Position numbers and translations under genes: made by a program
Shown: positions 30,563 to 40,797 of the stretch, piece after piece
How positions within the stretch are numbered: position 1 is the first letter of the stretch
Layout of the letters: the number at the start of each line of letters is the position of its first letter
The notes under the pieces: generated by a model
Databases searched by the model: none
What the model was told of the DNA's origin: nothing
Seen by the model: only the letters and a program-made list of their open reading frames with translations
DNA from: Obelidium mucronatum
Lineage: Eukaryota; Chytridiomycota; Chytridiomycetes; Chytridiales; Chytriomycetaceae
Direction: 5' to 3'
Length of the DNA: 64,000 nt
Assembly (NCBI GenBank): GCA_025765595.1
Contig: JAIVFH010000060.1
Location: 62,001 to 126,000 of the forward strand

Positions 30563-31372
30563 TTATGCCTTTCTTCTAGTCAAATGGTCGTAAATTACTA
30601 CTTGAATGTGTTCTTTTGTTGGAATTTGAACGCGAGTGGTATTGTCCCCAGGATTAGCCTCCTACGATGTTGCTTCTTTGGTATGTTTTGAAATTACGGA
30701 TATGGAACTTACGCGTGGATCAACGTTAATAATCTTTCGATCGCGTTTGTTTTTGAATAAGATTCCATTCTCGTTGTCCGCGATTACTTGGAAATTTGGG
30801 GTCGCGTTTGATGTGCTATTTGGTAACAGGTAAACATGCGATAAAATATCAGAAAGGATAAAATACCAAGTTTGCGTTTCCCAGTTGTAAAAACTCATAT
30901 CGCTTGGTCTCGGCATCAAAACGCGTGTTTTTCCAAACACAGACTCAAAGTTTTCCGTCTTCAGGCGATGTGCGTAGTCAATATAGCCGCTGATCTCTTG
31001 ATTCTTCGAGTTTAGGGTTCTGATGAACAGGATCGACGTGAGCTTTCCGCTCCTATTTGCTTCTTCGCGTTCTGCCAACGCTGCCAGAAACGGGAACCCG
31101 GCAAAATCTTTTCCCTGAGATGCCAAAACTTTTGTAGCAAGGCGTTTCGAGAGACGAAAGGTTTCGCTGGCTTTTTTCCTGCTTTCGAATTCTTCGCGTT
31201 TCAGAGGTTCTCCACTACCGCGATATCCCAGCTCCACAAGCTGACGGGCAAGCTCCTTGTCTTCGAGATAGTATAAATCTATAGGCGTGATTTGTGAGTC
31301 GAGGTAGTCTTCGTAAGTCGTGAACTCAGTGACAGTGGCGTCTCCGCCGTTAGTGGGCATCTCATCTTCCAT
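30563..31372 (-). CDS. CFAP299: Cilia- and flagella-associated protein 299
   Basis: Exons 31372-30867, 30815-30713 and 30661-30563 join in frame to 235 residues, matching the family length (about 230). Conserved stretches: [95 protein letters not shown] and the end [12 protein letters not shown]. Animal C4orf22/CFAP299 is linked to cilia and spermatogenesis; its molecular job is not well known. It implies that this fungus builds a flagellated stage. The 3' exon overlaps nothing and ends 27 bases from the convergent PTPA stop. Confidence 0.93.
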
Positions 31373-31440
31373 TATTCTTTTTTAAAAACTTATACAGATT
31401 GCACTGTTTAACACCAAACAAGTACAACACGTAAACATCA

Positions 31441-31503
31441 GGAAAAAGAAACGCGCCGACACAAATGCAATTCCATAGCGACTTATCATCAGAAATCTAC
31501 GCG
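31441..31503 (-). pseudogene. Short relic of a seven-helix family gene
   Basis: The minus strand reads RRFLMISRYGIAFVSA, the conserved start of helix six in the family (RFLIISRYGIASV). No other part of a gene copy is attached within the 300-base gap between CFAP299 and copy D, so it is a leftover of a lost copy. Confidence 0.7.
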
Positions 31504-31675
31504 TTAACGATTGAGAGTGGGGCAAACTTGCGTTAATCTTATTTTCAACTCGATCACCGATGATACATCAGAAAAGAAAATGAATTGATAGGGTTTTAGA
31601 GGCATTAAGTGTTATTATTGCGATTGCTTGATTGCCCCCTGATTCAAAAAAGAAGATAATTGCTCCCATACTATC

Positions 31676-32602
31676 CTACACGTCAACTTTCAACGATATC
31701 CCAGCTGGATCTTGCACGGTATCACTGCTGGCATTGCCAATCTCCGGGGACTCATCTTTGACAATCAATCTGTTAGTATCTCTTTGAACCCCTTGAATCC
31801 GAGACCTCCTGTTCTTCTCCTTCTCCAATTTATCACGGTGCAGCATGACTTTCATACGAACAAGCACCATAAAAAGAATCGAAAACAACACATACACAAT
31901 GAACGCCCACAGCTCAAAACCTCCCGAAACAGAATACACAATATACATGCAAAGACTTGTCAGGCATATTACTACTGACGCAATTCCATGTCGACTGATT
32001 ATGAGAAATCGGGCGTCTGTTTCACCATCGGTGATTTCTGTTGACCGTATGTACTTGATAAAAACAGTCAAGCAAACTATATCAAACGCAACAAGCAGTG
32101 AGCCATTAATGGCGCTAATAATATCTCCAATAGTTATAAGCGTTTTGGGGATTTGCGGGTTGGAGTATTGCAATTTCGAAAGTGGATAAGGAATCCATTG
32201 AACAGCAAAGAGGAGTGGCGAGGCTTTTACTATGACTGAGAACAACTTAGATGTAGATGGAAACACTTGGTCGAATATTGGTTCAGCACGGAGGTATGAA
32301 TAGAAGACGTAGCATATTTCTGTTGCAGTCGCACACAAATGCTCCAAAGAATAGACAACATGGTACAAGTTTGATGTTCGCTGATCGCCTAGAAATATTC
32401 CAGATCCCTCAGAAACATAGAGGCCAACTTGGAAGAAGATCATTATCAGCAGAATTGTGGAAAAAGGCGTGAAGAAATTCTTCAAGGACACGTTCTTCCC
32501 TTGCTCCATGATTTCGCACTGAACAATAAAATGAATAAGCCAGATCATTTCGATGGCTGAGATGGAGGCCATCGTAAAAGAAGCGTATGCAACGAATCTC
32601 AT
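31676..32602 (-). CDS. Seven-helix membrane protein, copy D
   Basis: Single exon, 308 residues. Seven hydrophobic segments; landmarks YASFTMASISAIEMIWLIHFIV, FFTPFSTILLIMIFFQVGLYVSEG, CYVFYSYLRAEPIFDQVFP, NGSLLVAFDIVCLTVFIKYIRST, ARFLIISRHGIASV and VLVRMKVMLHRDKLEKEKNRRSRI. The loop after helix three (YSYLRAEPIxDQVFP) and the segment after helix seven are the best conserved, so they are probably cytoplasmic and functional. The C-terminal tail is acidic/polar. Next copy is only about 80 bases upstream. No known family assigned. Confidence 0.83.
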   Translation of the reverse strand: MRFVAYASFTMASISAIEMIWLIHFIVQCEIMEQGKNVSLKNFFTPFSTILLIMIFFQVGLYVSEGSGIFLGDQRTSNLYHVVYSLEHLCATATEICYVFYSYLRAEPIFDQVFPSTSKLFSVIVKASPLLFAVQWIPYPLSKLQYSNPQIPKTLITIGDIISAINGSLLVAFDIVCLTVFIKYIRSTEITDGETDARFLIISRHGIASVVICLTSLCMYIVYSVSGGFELWAFIVYVLFSILFMVLVRMKVMLHRDKLEKEKNRRSRIQGVQRDTNRLIVKDESPEIGNASSDTVQDPAGISLKVDV

Positions 32603-32683
32603 AATATATTAATAGCTGTGACAATCTCCATGAAATCAAAAACAAATGGAAATCACTTTTAGTTTATTAGAAGAACGAAGGAA

Positions 32684-33640
32684 TCACGAGGCTGTTAATT
32701 TTCGGGGCATTACTGCAGTGACATCTTGGTATGGGCCATTGGTAACAGACTGATCTTCACTCTCGTTGATTGAGACAGGAGAGATATTGGTCCGCTGTCG
32801 ACCGCGATAGCCAGCAGCCACGGATTCAATTTTTGACAACCTTTCATTGTCCTTTGCAACCTTATCCCGATGCAATGCGACTTTCATGCGGAACAGAATC
32901 ACAAATAATCCCGAAAAATGCATGTAAACTATAAAAGCGCAAAGTTCCTCCTCACTAATCAGATACGCGACAAAAAAACCGAGGCCAGAGAGACAAACAG
33001 AAACAGACGTAATCCCGTAACGGCAAATAATCAGAAACCGGCTGTCTGTGATCCCGTCGTTGATCTGAGTCGATTGAATGTAGCGAATGAAAGTGACCAG
33101 ACACAGAGTGTCAAATGCGACCAAAAGAGTGCCATTAATCATTGTAATCACGTCTCCAGCCATGCTTATCGTTTTTGAAACTTGAGGGTCTTTGAACTGG
33201 AGTTTTGATATCGGAAAGGGAAGCCATTGCATCGAAAAGAGGATTGGTGACACGCGCACTGCAAATGAAACAAACTTTGCTATTGATGGAAAGACTTGAT
33301 CGAATATTGGTTCGGCGCGTAGATAGGAATAATAAATGTAACAGGCCTCAAAGCCAACACCAAACATGTCCTCCAAAGTGTAGAACACAAAAAACATTGG
33401 AGTTTGCTGTGGACGCAGGAGAGTGCTTCCGCCCTCTGAAATGTAGAGGCCAATATGACTCAGGGCGATGAGGATCAAAAGACTCGAGAAGGGTGTGAAG
33501 ACTTCTTTCAGCGTAACTTTCTTTCCGCGCTGGACGATTTCATGGTATACAATAAAGTGGACAAGCCATAATAACTCCAGCAACGATACAAGTGCCATGG
33601 CGAAAGATGCATATACAATATACTCTGAAGGAATACCCAT
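32684..33640 (-). CDS. Seven-helix membrane protein, copy E
   Basis: Single exon, 318 residues from ATG 33640 (MGIPSEYIVYASFAMAL). An in-frame non-ATG extension upstream was not used. Same seven-helix plan as copy D with YIYYSYLRAEPIFDQVFP, NGTLLVAFDTLCLVTFIRYIQST, SRFLIICRYGITSV and LFRMKVALHRDKVAKDNERLSKIE. The tail (about 45 residues) is polar with RGRQRTN. Highest similarity within the array is to copy D and to the remnants of copy F, fitting stepwise tandem duplication. Confidence 0.83.
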   Translation of the reverse strand: MGIPSEYIVYASFAMALVSLLELLWLVHFIVYHEIVQRGKKVTLKEVFTPFSSLLILIALSHIGLYISEGGSTLLRPQQTPMFFVFYTLEDMFGVGFEACYIYYSYLRAEPIFDQVFPSIAKFVSFAVRVSPILFSMQWLPFPISKLQFKDPQVSKTISMAGDVITMINGTLLVAFDTLCLVTFIRYIQSTQINDGITDSRFLIICRYGITSVSVCLSGLGFFVAYLISEEELCAFIVYMHFSGLFVILFRMKVALHRDKVAKDNERLSKIESVAAGYRGRQRTNISPVSINESEDQSVTNGPYQDVTAVMPRKLTAS

Positions 33641-33694
33641 CTTGTGTCGACTGTGATTTGGAGGATTTATTTGGCAATCACGAACAATCTCCAC

Positions 33695-34450
33695 TCAAAG
33701 AACCACTGCAGCAGTTTTTTCAATTCTAATTCCCAATGGCGTGATAACTTCATGAGCCTTTTCGCTTCCAGTTTCTCCAATCGTCACAACAACAGCGGAC
33801 GGATGCTTGCCACCACCACCACCTGAAACCAAAGCCTCGATTCTCGATAATCGTTCCTTTTCTATAGAATCGCATTGCAGTGAAACTTTCACCCGAAACA
33901 GTATCGCGTACAAGACTGAAAAATGCACATACACGACAAGCGACCATACTTCGTCATCTGACAACAAATAATACACATAGAATCCAAGTCCAGAAAAACA
34001 TGCCATTAAAGACACGATTCCATGACGAATAATAATGAGGAACTTGCTGTCCGTGATCCCGTCCTTGGATAAACGTCAGCAGGAATACAGCGTCAAATAT
34101 CACAAGCAGAGCGCCAGTGAAGGATTTGGCTAGCTTTTGATCGTTATAGTCGGGTTTTGAGAGTGGAAAGGGAATCCATTGAATTACATAGAGAAACGGG
34201 GATACTTTGACTGCTATTGACACGATCTTCGATACTTTCGAACACTTGATCAAAGATTGATTCGGCGCGTAAATAAAAGGAAGGCACATAGCTGCAAATC
34301 GAACACGGCGACTTAAACACTGTACGCGATAATGTTAGAGGGTGTTTTGCTCGCGCGAAGCAATATCCCGATGCTTTCCATAACGCAGATTACAATGCGG
34401 AACAGCACCATAACGAAAATCAGTGTAGAAAAGGGACTACTCCCTTGAAG
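33695..34450 (-). pseudogene. Broken copy F of the seven-helix family
   Basis: Three frames carry consecutive family pieces: SSPFSTLIFVMVLFRIVICVMESIGILLRASKTP (helix two), SKIVSIAVKVSPFLYVIQWIPFPLSK with FTGALLVIFDAVFLLTFIQ (helices four and five), and FSGLGFYVYYLLSDDEVWSLVVYVHF with LFRVKVSLQCDSIEKERLSRIE (helices six and seven and tail). Helix one is missing, as is part of the YSYLRAEP region. Several indels make this a clear pseudogene. Confidence 0.78.
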
Positions 34451-34532
34451 AAAAAAAGGCGGTCTTGTGAACTCAAAAACAAGTGATAACCGTGTTGTCT
34501 TGTATCCATACTTTAAAAACGATACCATCACT

Positions 34533-35498
34533 TTATTGCCTCTTTCCGATATTCCCAATTTTGGTAAAACTTCGACTGGTTTGCATATCTGGAGCACTGT
34601 TTGTGGCTGCAACATTCCGAATCGAAGACCCTTCCCCCCCACGTCCTCCATTTGTCGCTGTACTCTGCACGCTTTCAATCCTTGACCGCCGCTTATTCTC
34701 TTTCGCAACTTTTTCTCGATGCAAAGCCACCTTCATTCGAAACAAAATCAAAAACACGGCCGTGAACAGCAGATAAATACAAAACAGTAGCACTTCTGAT
34801 TCCGCCACCACAGAATAATACAAATAAAGCCCCAACCCCACAATACACAGAACGGGAGGCGCAATTCCATACCGACTTATAATTAAAAACCGTTCGTCAA
34901 CATCGCCTTCTTCCACCTGCGTTGATTTCAAGTATCGGACAAAAGTAATGACGCAGAGAATGTCAAATGTGATAATCAGGAGCCCATTCAACATGCCGAT
35001 ACAATTTCCAATGAGAACCAAATTCTTTGACAGTTGGGGATCTTCAAACTGGATTCCAGAGAGCGGGAAGAATGTGAATTGGATGAGGAGAAGGAAGGGT
35101 GAGGCCTTGACTGCGATTGATACATGCCATGCGATGGAGCTGAACACTTGGCCGAGAATCGGCTCCGCCCTAAGGTACGAGTAGTAAATGTAGCTTGCTT
35201 CGTATGCAATGGAGCAAAAATTCTGGAAACTGAAGGTGAGTATATAAGTATTCGTGGTTTTGTCTTGACGATGTTTAACCAAGACCATTTCGCTTGCATA
35301 TTGACCAATCTGACATACGATCATGACGAGTAGTAGTAAAGTAAAAGGTGTGAAGATTTCTGTAAGTGATAGGGGCTTCCTGTGTTGGAGGATTTCATGG
35401 AGAAACACGAAGCTGAACAATGTCAGAAACTGAACGACAGAGAATGCAATCATAACTGCAGACGCATATGTCACAATCTGGGGGAGGAACTCATCCAT
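34533..35498 (-). CDS. Seven-helix membrane protein, copy G
   Basis: Single exon, 321 residues from ATG 35498 (MDEFLPQIVTYASAVM). Landmarks: FTPFTLLLLVMIVCQIGQYASEM, ASYIYYSYLRAEPILGQVFS, NGLLIITFDILCVITFVRYLKST, ERFLIISRYGIAPP and LFRMKVALHREKVAKENKRRSRIE. The C-terminal tail is Gly/Ser/Thr-rich. It is the 5'-most member of the array. A non-ATG in-frame extension of 22 codons exists upstream but is not needed. Confidence 0.83.
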   Translation of the reverse strand: MDEFLPQIVTYASAVMIAFSVVQFLTLFSFVFLHEILQHRKPLSLTEIFTPFTLLLLVMIVCQIGQYASEMVLVKHRQDKTTNTYILTFSFQNFCSIAYEASYIYYSYLRAEPILGQVFSSIAWHVSIAVKASPFLLLIQFTFFPLSGIQFEDPQLSKNLVLIGNCIGMLNGLLIITFDILCVITFVRYLKSTQVEEGDVDERFLIISRYGIAPPVLCIVGLGLYLYYSVVAESEVLLFCIYLLFTAVFLILFRMKVALHREKVAKENKRRSRIESVQSTATNGGRGGEGSSIRNVAATNSAPDMQTSRSFTKIGNIGKRQ

Positions 35499-35679
35499 TG
35501 GGATATATTTGCCAATCTCTTTCAGGTCACGTAAAAAATTCGTAAATCCAGGTTTTATAACCAAAAGGGCGCTTTTATTAAGTTATGCTCCAATCCACGG
35601 AAGCAAGCTAAGGAGTGTAGGTACAAAGGGGTGGGAAAAAGGTGAAGGATGATTCATGCAAAAAGGAACAGCGGGGGTA

Positions 35680-36742
35680 TCAATGTAAATGATGACCAGT
35701 ACTGTGGTCACCAATAAAGGTCATTTTCAAGAACTCATAAGTTGACCAGCTAATGGCAACCGCCGGAACATGAGTCAAAATCCGCGGTTGGAAGCCCCTA
35801 AAGAAACCCTTCACTCCATTCCTTTGATACACGAGCTTTGCTGCATCCATAAACCCATCAACCTTCCTCACTGCCGCATCTTCACTGACCCCACGTGTCT
35901 GCAGCAGAGTCTTGACGACATCCAAAGGAGTTGTCACAGCTGCCGCCATGCCTCCCGCAAGACCACCTGCCATGCAATGGCTCAGGGGGTCATAACGTCC
36001 TGACGGGTTAAACGTCTTTTTGAAGTATTCGTAGGCACTGAAATGCACACTGTGGTATGGGATGTTCATTGTGAGCGTCGTCGGGTAAGAGACGTAGAAA
36101 GCCCGCAGTCCTTCCGTCCGGAAGATTTGTTTGGCGCAGGCAAGGGTATTTGCGAAACGGGACCCGCTTTGCAACTGCATCCGTTGTTTTATCACATCAA
36201 ACGGGGTCATCAGACCATCGTGGGCAATAGTTGCACATGCTCCTGCCGCCGCTGTTTTATTGAGGGGGAAGAGGAGGTTAGAATCTTATCAGATGGAATT
36301 TTTCGCATTTTCTTTTGCGATAGACAAGAGAACACACACCTGATTCAAGAACTCTGTTTCCAGCCTCGTCGACACCAAAGACAGTTTTAAAGTGTTCGTA
36401 GATTGCAAAGGAGAGAGCGTGGGCTGGTCCCGCACCAACGACTACAGAGTTGACTCCCCGCCAGAGAGCCGTTGCTCCTTCCGAGGTAGTGATGCGGGTA
36501 ATTGTGGCAGTAATACTTGTACAAATGGCCTGAGGTTGGGTCTGCATCCGTGTCTAGGAGTAGCAGCAGAAGGAACGGGTTAGATTGCATTACTAATAGC
36601 GTGGCGTAGGGTTGTTATTCACCTTGACAGCATCCATGGGAAAGATGAGCGCGTGTTCAGTGATTCCGGCAAGGGCTCCGGCCATCATGTTTACATGGAC
36701 TGGGCTCGATGGAAGAGACTCGTATTCATCGTCACCACACAT
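35680..36742 (-). CDS. MRS3/4: Mitochondrial iron transporter, mitoferrin (Mrs3/4) paralog 1
   Basis: Exons 36742-36623, 36553-36340 and 36251-35680 join in frame to 301 residues, the normal size of mitochondrial carriers. Three repeats with carrier signatures: [22 protein letters not shown] and [26 protein letters not shown] and [14 protein letters not shown] are helix-one type motifs. The combination of [24 protein letters not shown] and [12 protein letters not shown] is typical of mitoferrins. Mrs3/4 carry iron across the inner membrane for heme and Fe-S synthesis. It is head-to-head with a close paralog at 37331, and both share intron positions. Confidence 0.92.
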
Positions 36743-37330
36743 TTTTTCACTGAGTTGTTGTTGATGGCAGATCGACCTTTTTTTTTTTTGAATCAGCGAA
36801 ATCTTGCTCGCTTTTCATTGGTCGAGAGCTTCCGGAACTGAACTGACCAATAGGAAGAGACTGAGAAAAATGAATCTTATCGACTGTCCTATCTGATCTA
36901 GTCTACGTTTTGAACCTACTGTGTTTTAAGCTCCTGTTGTGCTCTCAATCCTGTGGATTTTTGTATTCTAGTATATGCTTTTCCATGTTTCCATTAATGG
37001 TGAACGCCGCGTTGTGCCAAATCATCGCGTTGAATTTAATAATGTCAAAAACAGCAATCCGAAAATCTTTAGGGATTCTTATTAAACATCAATTAATTTC
37101 TATGGATCGCGCCAGCCAATGGGAGCATAGACTTTGCCGCCCGCCAATTCTCTTGATAACTTCAGCTACGTAAGGAGCCACATCACCTGCTTCCCCGTTC
37201 GGATTTGCAAGTTTCTTCCATCTCTCTGAACACAAGCTGCCATCGGACACATTATTGAGTTGGAAAGAGGCAGAAGGGATAAACAGCTGAGAAATCAGCG
37301 AAAAAGAAATTCCACAAAAAAAAAAAAAAA
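36743..37330. promoter_or_regulatory. Shared divergent promoter of two mitoferrin genes
   Basis: This 588-base region lies between two oppositely oriented mitoferrin start codons. CCAAT boxes occur at 36847-36851 (+), 37116-37120 (+), 37144-37148 (+) and as ATTGG at 36817-36821. GATA-type sites occur at 36890-36897 (TATCTGAT, reverse of ATCAGATA, one base off the fungal iron-repressor consensus ATCWGATAA), 36877-36882 and 37155-37159 (GATAA). In other fungi, GATA repressors (SreA/Fep1) and CCAAT-binding complex/HapX control iron genes. Regulation here is inferred only from motifs and short motifs occur by chance. Confidence 0.45.
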
Positions 37331-38704
37331 ATGGGCGTTGAAAGCGACGACGATTACGAGTCGCTTCCCTCCAGCCCAGTCCACGTAAACATGCTGGCAG
37401 GAGCCCTGGCTGGGATCACCGAACATACCCTCATGTACCCCATCGACAGTGTCAAGGTATTTCAGATCCCCCCAAAAAGCCCGCTTGAGGCTGCATTACT
37501 AAGTTTGACCTTGCGCTTACAAAAAAAAAGACTCGAATGCAAATCATTTCATCCAATCCAAATGCAATCTATTCCAGCATATCGAATGCCTTGCGAAGGA
37601 TAAGCACTGCTGAAGGGGCGAGTTCTCTGTGGCGAGGAGTCAATTCAGTTGTGATGGGAAGTGGACCTGCGCATGCCCTTTCATTTGCGGTCTATGAATA
37701 CTTTAAGGTTGCTTTTGGGGCTGATCAGGAAGGGAATCGGGTTATGGAGGCTGGTTAGTGATTAATATTTGGTTTGCGTTTTTCCAAGGCGTTTTTCATT
37801 ACTTGGACTTTGGACCCAAATATCTTTGTGGAGGGAATGTGGACGACTTTATTATCAATGTGTACTCTATATATCTGGGCTAGAATGAGGTGGACAGTTG
37901 GTGGGGGTCATTTGTTGGGATCGTGATTGCTTGACCCACACATACCTGGAACCGAATCAACGACGATCTCCTTTGTACGGAGATACCACTTGAACCCTAA
38001 AGACGTCTGGAATTTCGTTGGAACAAAATGGCGGCTTCACCAATGCAACTCATGCCCATTCAAAGAACAACGTCTTCAAAAAAAAAAAAAAAAAACTAAC
38101 TTTCTTTCACACAGCCATCGCAGGCGCATGCGCAACTTTCGCCCACGACGGTCTCATGACCCCCTTCGACGTCATCAAACAACGAATGCAACTCACAACC
38201 TCCACATCCCACCCAACAACCCTCCACTGCGCCAGCCATATACTCCGAACCGAAGGAATCCGTGCTTTTTACGTTTCGTACCCAACAACACTTGCCATGA
38301 ACATTCCTTTCCATATGATCCATTTCAGCAGTTATGAAACCTTGAAGAAGCAATTGAACCCGTCTGGGAAATACGATCCATTGAGCCATTGTGTGGCGGG
38401 TGGAGTTGCGGGAGGGCTTGCAGCGCTTGTTACGACGCCGTTGGATGTTATCAAGACGGTGCTGCAGACGCGGGGCGTGAGTGAGGATCTGGCGGTGCGG
38501 AATGTAACGGGGTTCCGGGAGGCGTTGGGGGTTGTTTTGGAAAGAGGTGGTGGTGTGAAGGGGTTGTTTCGGGGCTGGAAACCACGGGTTTTGACAAATG
38601 TTCCGGCGACAGCGATTTCTTGGACAACCTATGAGTTCTTGAAAGTGTTTTTTGGTGGGAAGAAGCAATTGGAGTCAGCAAAGAGTGTTTCTGTTGTTGT
38701 CTAG
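37331..38704 (+). CDS. MRS3/4: Mitochondrial iron transporter, mitoferrin (Mrs3/4) paralog 2
   Basis: Exons 37331-37456, 37531-37753 and 38115-38704 give 312 residues. Carrier motifs [22 protein letters not shown] and TPLDVIKTVLQTRG; shared blocks with paralog 1 include [57 protein letters not shown] and NPSGKYDPLSHC. Introns fall at the same codons as in paralog 1, but intron two is long (361 bases) and holds a 15-base A run. The two genes clearly arose by an inverted local duplication. Confidence 0.92.
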
Positions 38705-39211
38705 TGATTTTCTTGGTTTTCGCAGAGGAGTTTCTGCATGGTTATGATATATTAATAAATCCAAACTGGGCCCGTGTAAAACCCTTTTGAAAACGCTGAA
38801 ACTTTGGTGAATGGAATTAGCTGGAATTAGTGTGTTTGGCTGATCGCAAAGATCATGGTTTGATCACAGATGACAGAATTCGCACTGCATTGCCAGCACC
38901 AATCACTTCACTTGATAGCACAAGACTTTGCTTGAGGATACATGACTCGTATGGAATAGTATCAGAATAATAAGTCTGACAGAATCATTCGACAACTTGA
39001 AGAATTTCGAAATGGGCCCCCAGAATTATCACAACGAAGTATTCCTCCCCGTCAAACTGCGCAACAATATGAAAAAATATAATTCGAGGTCCGATCGTAA
39101 TCAGCGCAAGCAAAACCGGCTTTATTTTTTTGCCCTTGTTCTGATTTCTGAAGCAAAAAGAGTATTCAAGTGCAGGACGTCTTCCGTAAAGATTCGAAAT
39201 CAATTTCCTTT
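38705..39211. other. Intergenic region, no gene seen
   Basis: About 500 AT-rich bases between the stop codons of two convergent genes (mitoferrin 2 and the complex I subunit). Only short chance frames are present. No repeat, RNA or relic was recognised. Confidence 0.4.
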
Positions 39212-39593
39212 TTAATCATCGTATCCAGAGATTGCCTCTCGGGCACGAAGAGGGACTGTGGAAGGAGATCAAAAAAAAATGGCAAAAAATACTATAAAAT
39301 AGTACATACTAGGGTATGTTCGTGGAGCATCGACAGGCTTCTTGTACCCCTGTTCTCTTCTGTAAGGGTAGACTCCAAAGAGAAGGACTGGAGAGCTGAG
39401 TCCAAAGGCGTAGGCCATGAAGATGGCAGGGTGGTTGTGCTAAAAGGAGAGAGTTTGATGAGACTGCTTAAACAGTTCACGATATTTGAGAGCTGATGTG
39501 TACCAAGTTGTACTTGAGGTAGCCCAGGACACTAAGGGAGGGGTAGTTGTGTTAGCGGCAGTGGAGCACAAAATAGAAACACAAGTACCCCAT
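39212..39593 (-). CDS. NADH dehydrogenase (complex I) 9.5 kDa-type small subunit
   Basis: Four short exons (39593-39589, 39531-39504, 39439-39310, 39255-39212) join in frame to 68 residues: a start MGVLGYLKYNLHNHPA, one membrane helix (IFMAYAFGLSSPVLLFGVYP), then YRREQGYKK, RTYPIPLRAREAISGYDD. The C-terminal TYPIP...GYDD pattern is that of the fungal 9.5 kDa complex I subunit (NDUFA3-like). The first exon codes only ATGGG, so the gene is invisible to simple frame searches. It is divergent to the NUP43-like gene, with 69 bases between starts. Confidence 0.75.
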
Positions 39594-39662
39594 TTTTGAA
39601 TTAATAAAATAAAATAAAATAAAATGAAAATAAATAAATAAAATAAAATAAATAACTTAAAT

Positions 39663-40783
39663 ATGCCATCTCTTCTCACTTCTGAATCCATCCGCGAACC
39701 CAAATTCACCAATTACACCTCGCCGCTTCCGCTGACGAAAGTGCGGTTTTCGCCCGAGGCGAATGTTGCTCGTGGGCTTCAAGTGTTTGCAGTTGGCAAC
39801 TCCAGCGGCGGTATCGGCATCTGGAATGCAACAAGTCAGCTCTTTCTTCACTTTGTTGAATAGACTCTTACGCTCTTTGACTGCAGATGGCGGGTTGGCT
39901 GGACAGCTGTGGACGTGTTCGAATGTGTCGTACACTGCGGTCGGGGCGGCGCCTGTCGCAGCGCTGTCGTTCTCGTCGGTCGTAGTCGCGGGCGTGGGGC
40001 GCGCCGTAGTTTGCCTCAATCCGGCGACGCTTGTGCGGGCGACAGTGTGCGTCGGCGGGCCGGTGGTCGCCGTCGCGGCGTCGAAGCAGCGCGCGGCGGC
40101 GGCGCTGGCGGACGGCGGCGTGGCGAGCGTCGACGTGGCGACGGCGACGGCGGAACACACAACGGCGGCGCGCGTCGATGCGGCGGCGCCAACGGCTTTG
40201 CAGTGGCGCGGAACGCACGAAGTCGTCGTCGCCACGGACGCCGGCCGCCTCGTCGTCGTCGATCTGCGCGCCGCCGCCCCCGCGCTGCACCTGCAGGACC
40301 TGCGCAACCCCGACGTCGGAATAAACTGCGTCGCCGTGCATCCGTCATCCCACACCACTATTGCCACGGGCTGCGAGGACGGCTCCGTGAAAGTGTGGGA
40401 CCTCAGAAGCGCGGCAAAAGAGCCAGAAGTGCAAGTGTTTGAAGTTCACTCGTCCGATGGTAGGCTGCGTGCGTTGGAATAGTTTCTTTGAAAACCACTC
40501 AACTTTCTATGTTATGGTAGTGTGGGACATTGCATTTCCAACTGTTGATGCCAATACTCTTGTCACTTGTTCGCAAGACGGAACAGTAGCCCACTTCAAA
40601 TACAATTACAACAACGTGGACGATGCGTTTAGTTCAAACATGGGTGCGCGTACAATGGATAAGAATCTCGTAAAGCGCTACAGTGGAAAGGGATTGGCGT
40701 TGAACAGTCTGGACTGCAGCTACAGCGATGCTGTATTTGTTTCAGTCGGTGACGCTGGTCAACTGATAATGTCTGAGCTATAG
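39663..40783 (+). CDS. NUP43: WD40 protein, probable nucleoporin Nup43
   Basis: Exons 39663-39834, 39887-40459 and 40521-40783 join in frame to 335 residues. WD-like blades end in GGIGIWN, GSVKVWDL and VWDIAF; the blade INCVAVHPSSHTTIATGCEDGSVKVWD is the clearest. The C-terminal VWDIAFPTVDANTLVTCSQDGTVAHF and ALNSLDCS...VSVGDAGQLIMSEL fit Nup43 of the Y-complex of the nuclear pore. The central exon is very GC-rich (near 39.9-40.3 kb), unlike its ends, and creates many false frames on both strands. Its stop is 14 bases from that of the convergent PPIL1 gene. Confidence 0.72.
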
Positions 40784-40797
40784 CAATAAAATCCCCT

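Noticed and set aside
34533..35564. Longer N-terminus of seven-helix copy G from 35564
   Set aside because: The extra 22 codons begin with TTG, not ATG; the ATG at 35498 gives the family-like start.
39868..40442. Several Arg/Ala-rich frames on both strands around 40 kb
   Set aside because: They are shadows of the GC-rich central exon of the NUP43-like gene, which joins in frame with WD40 sequence on both sides.
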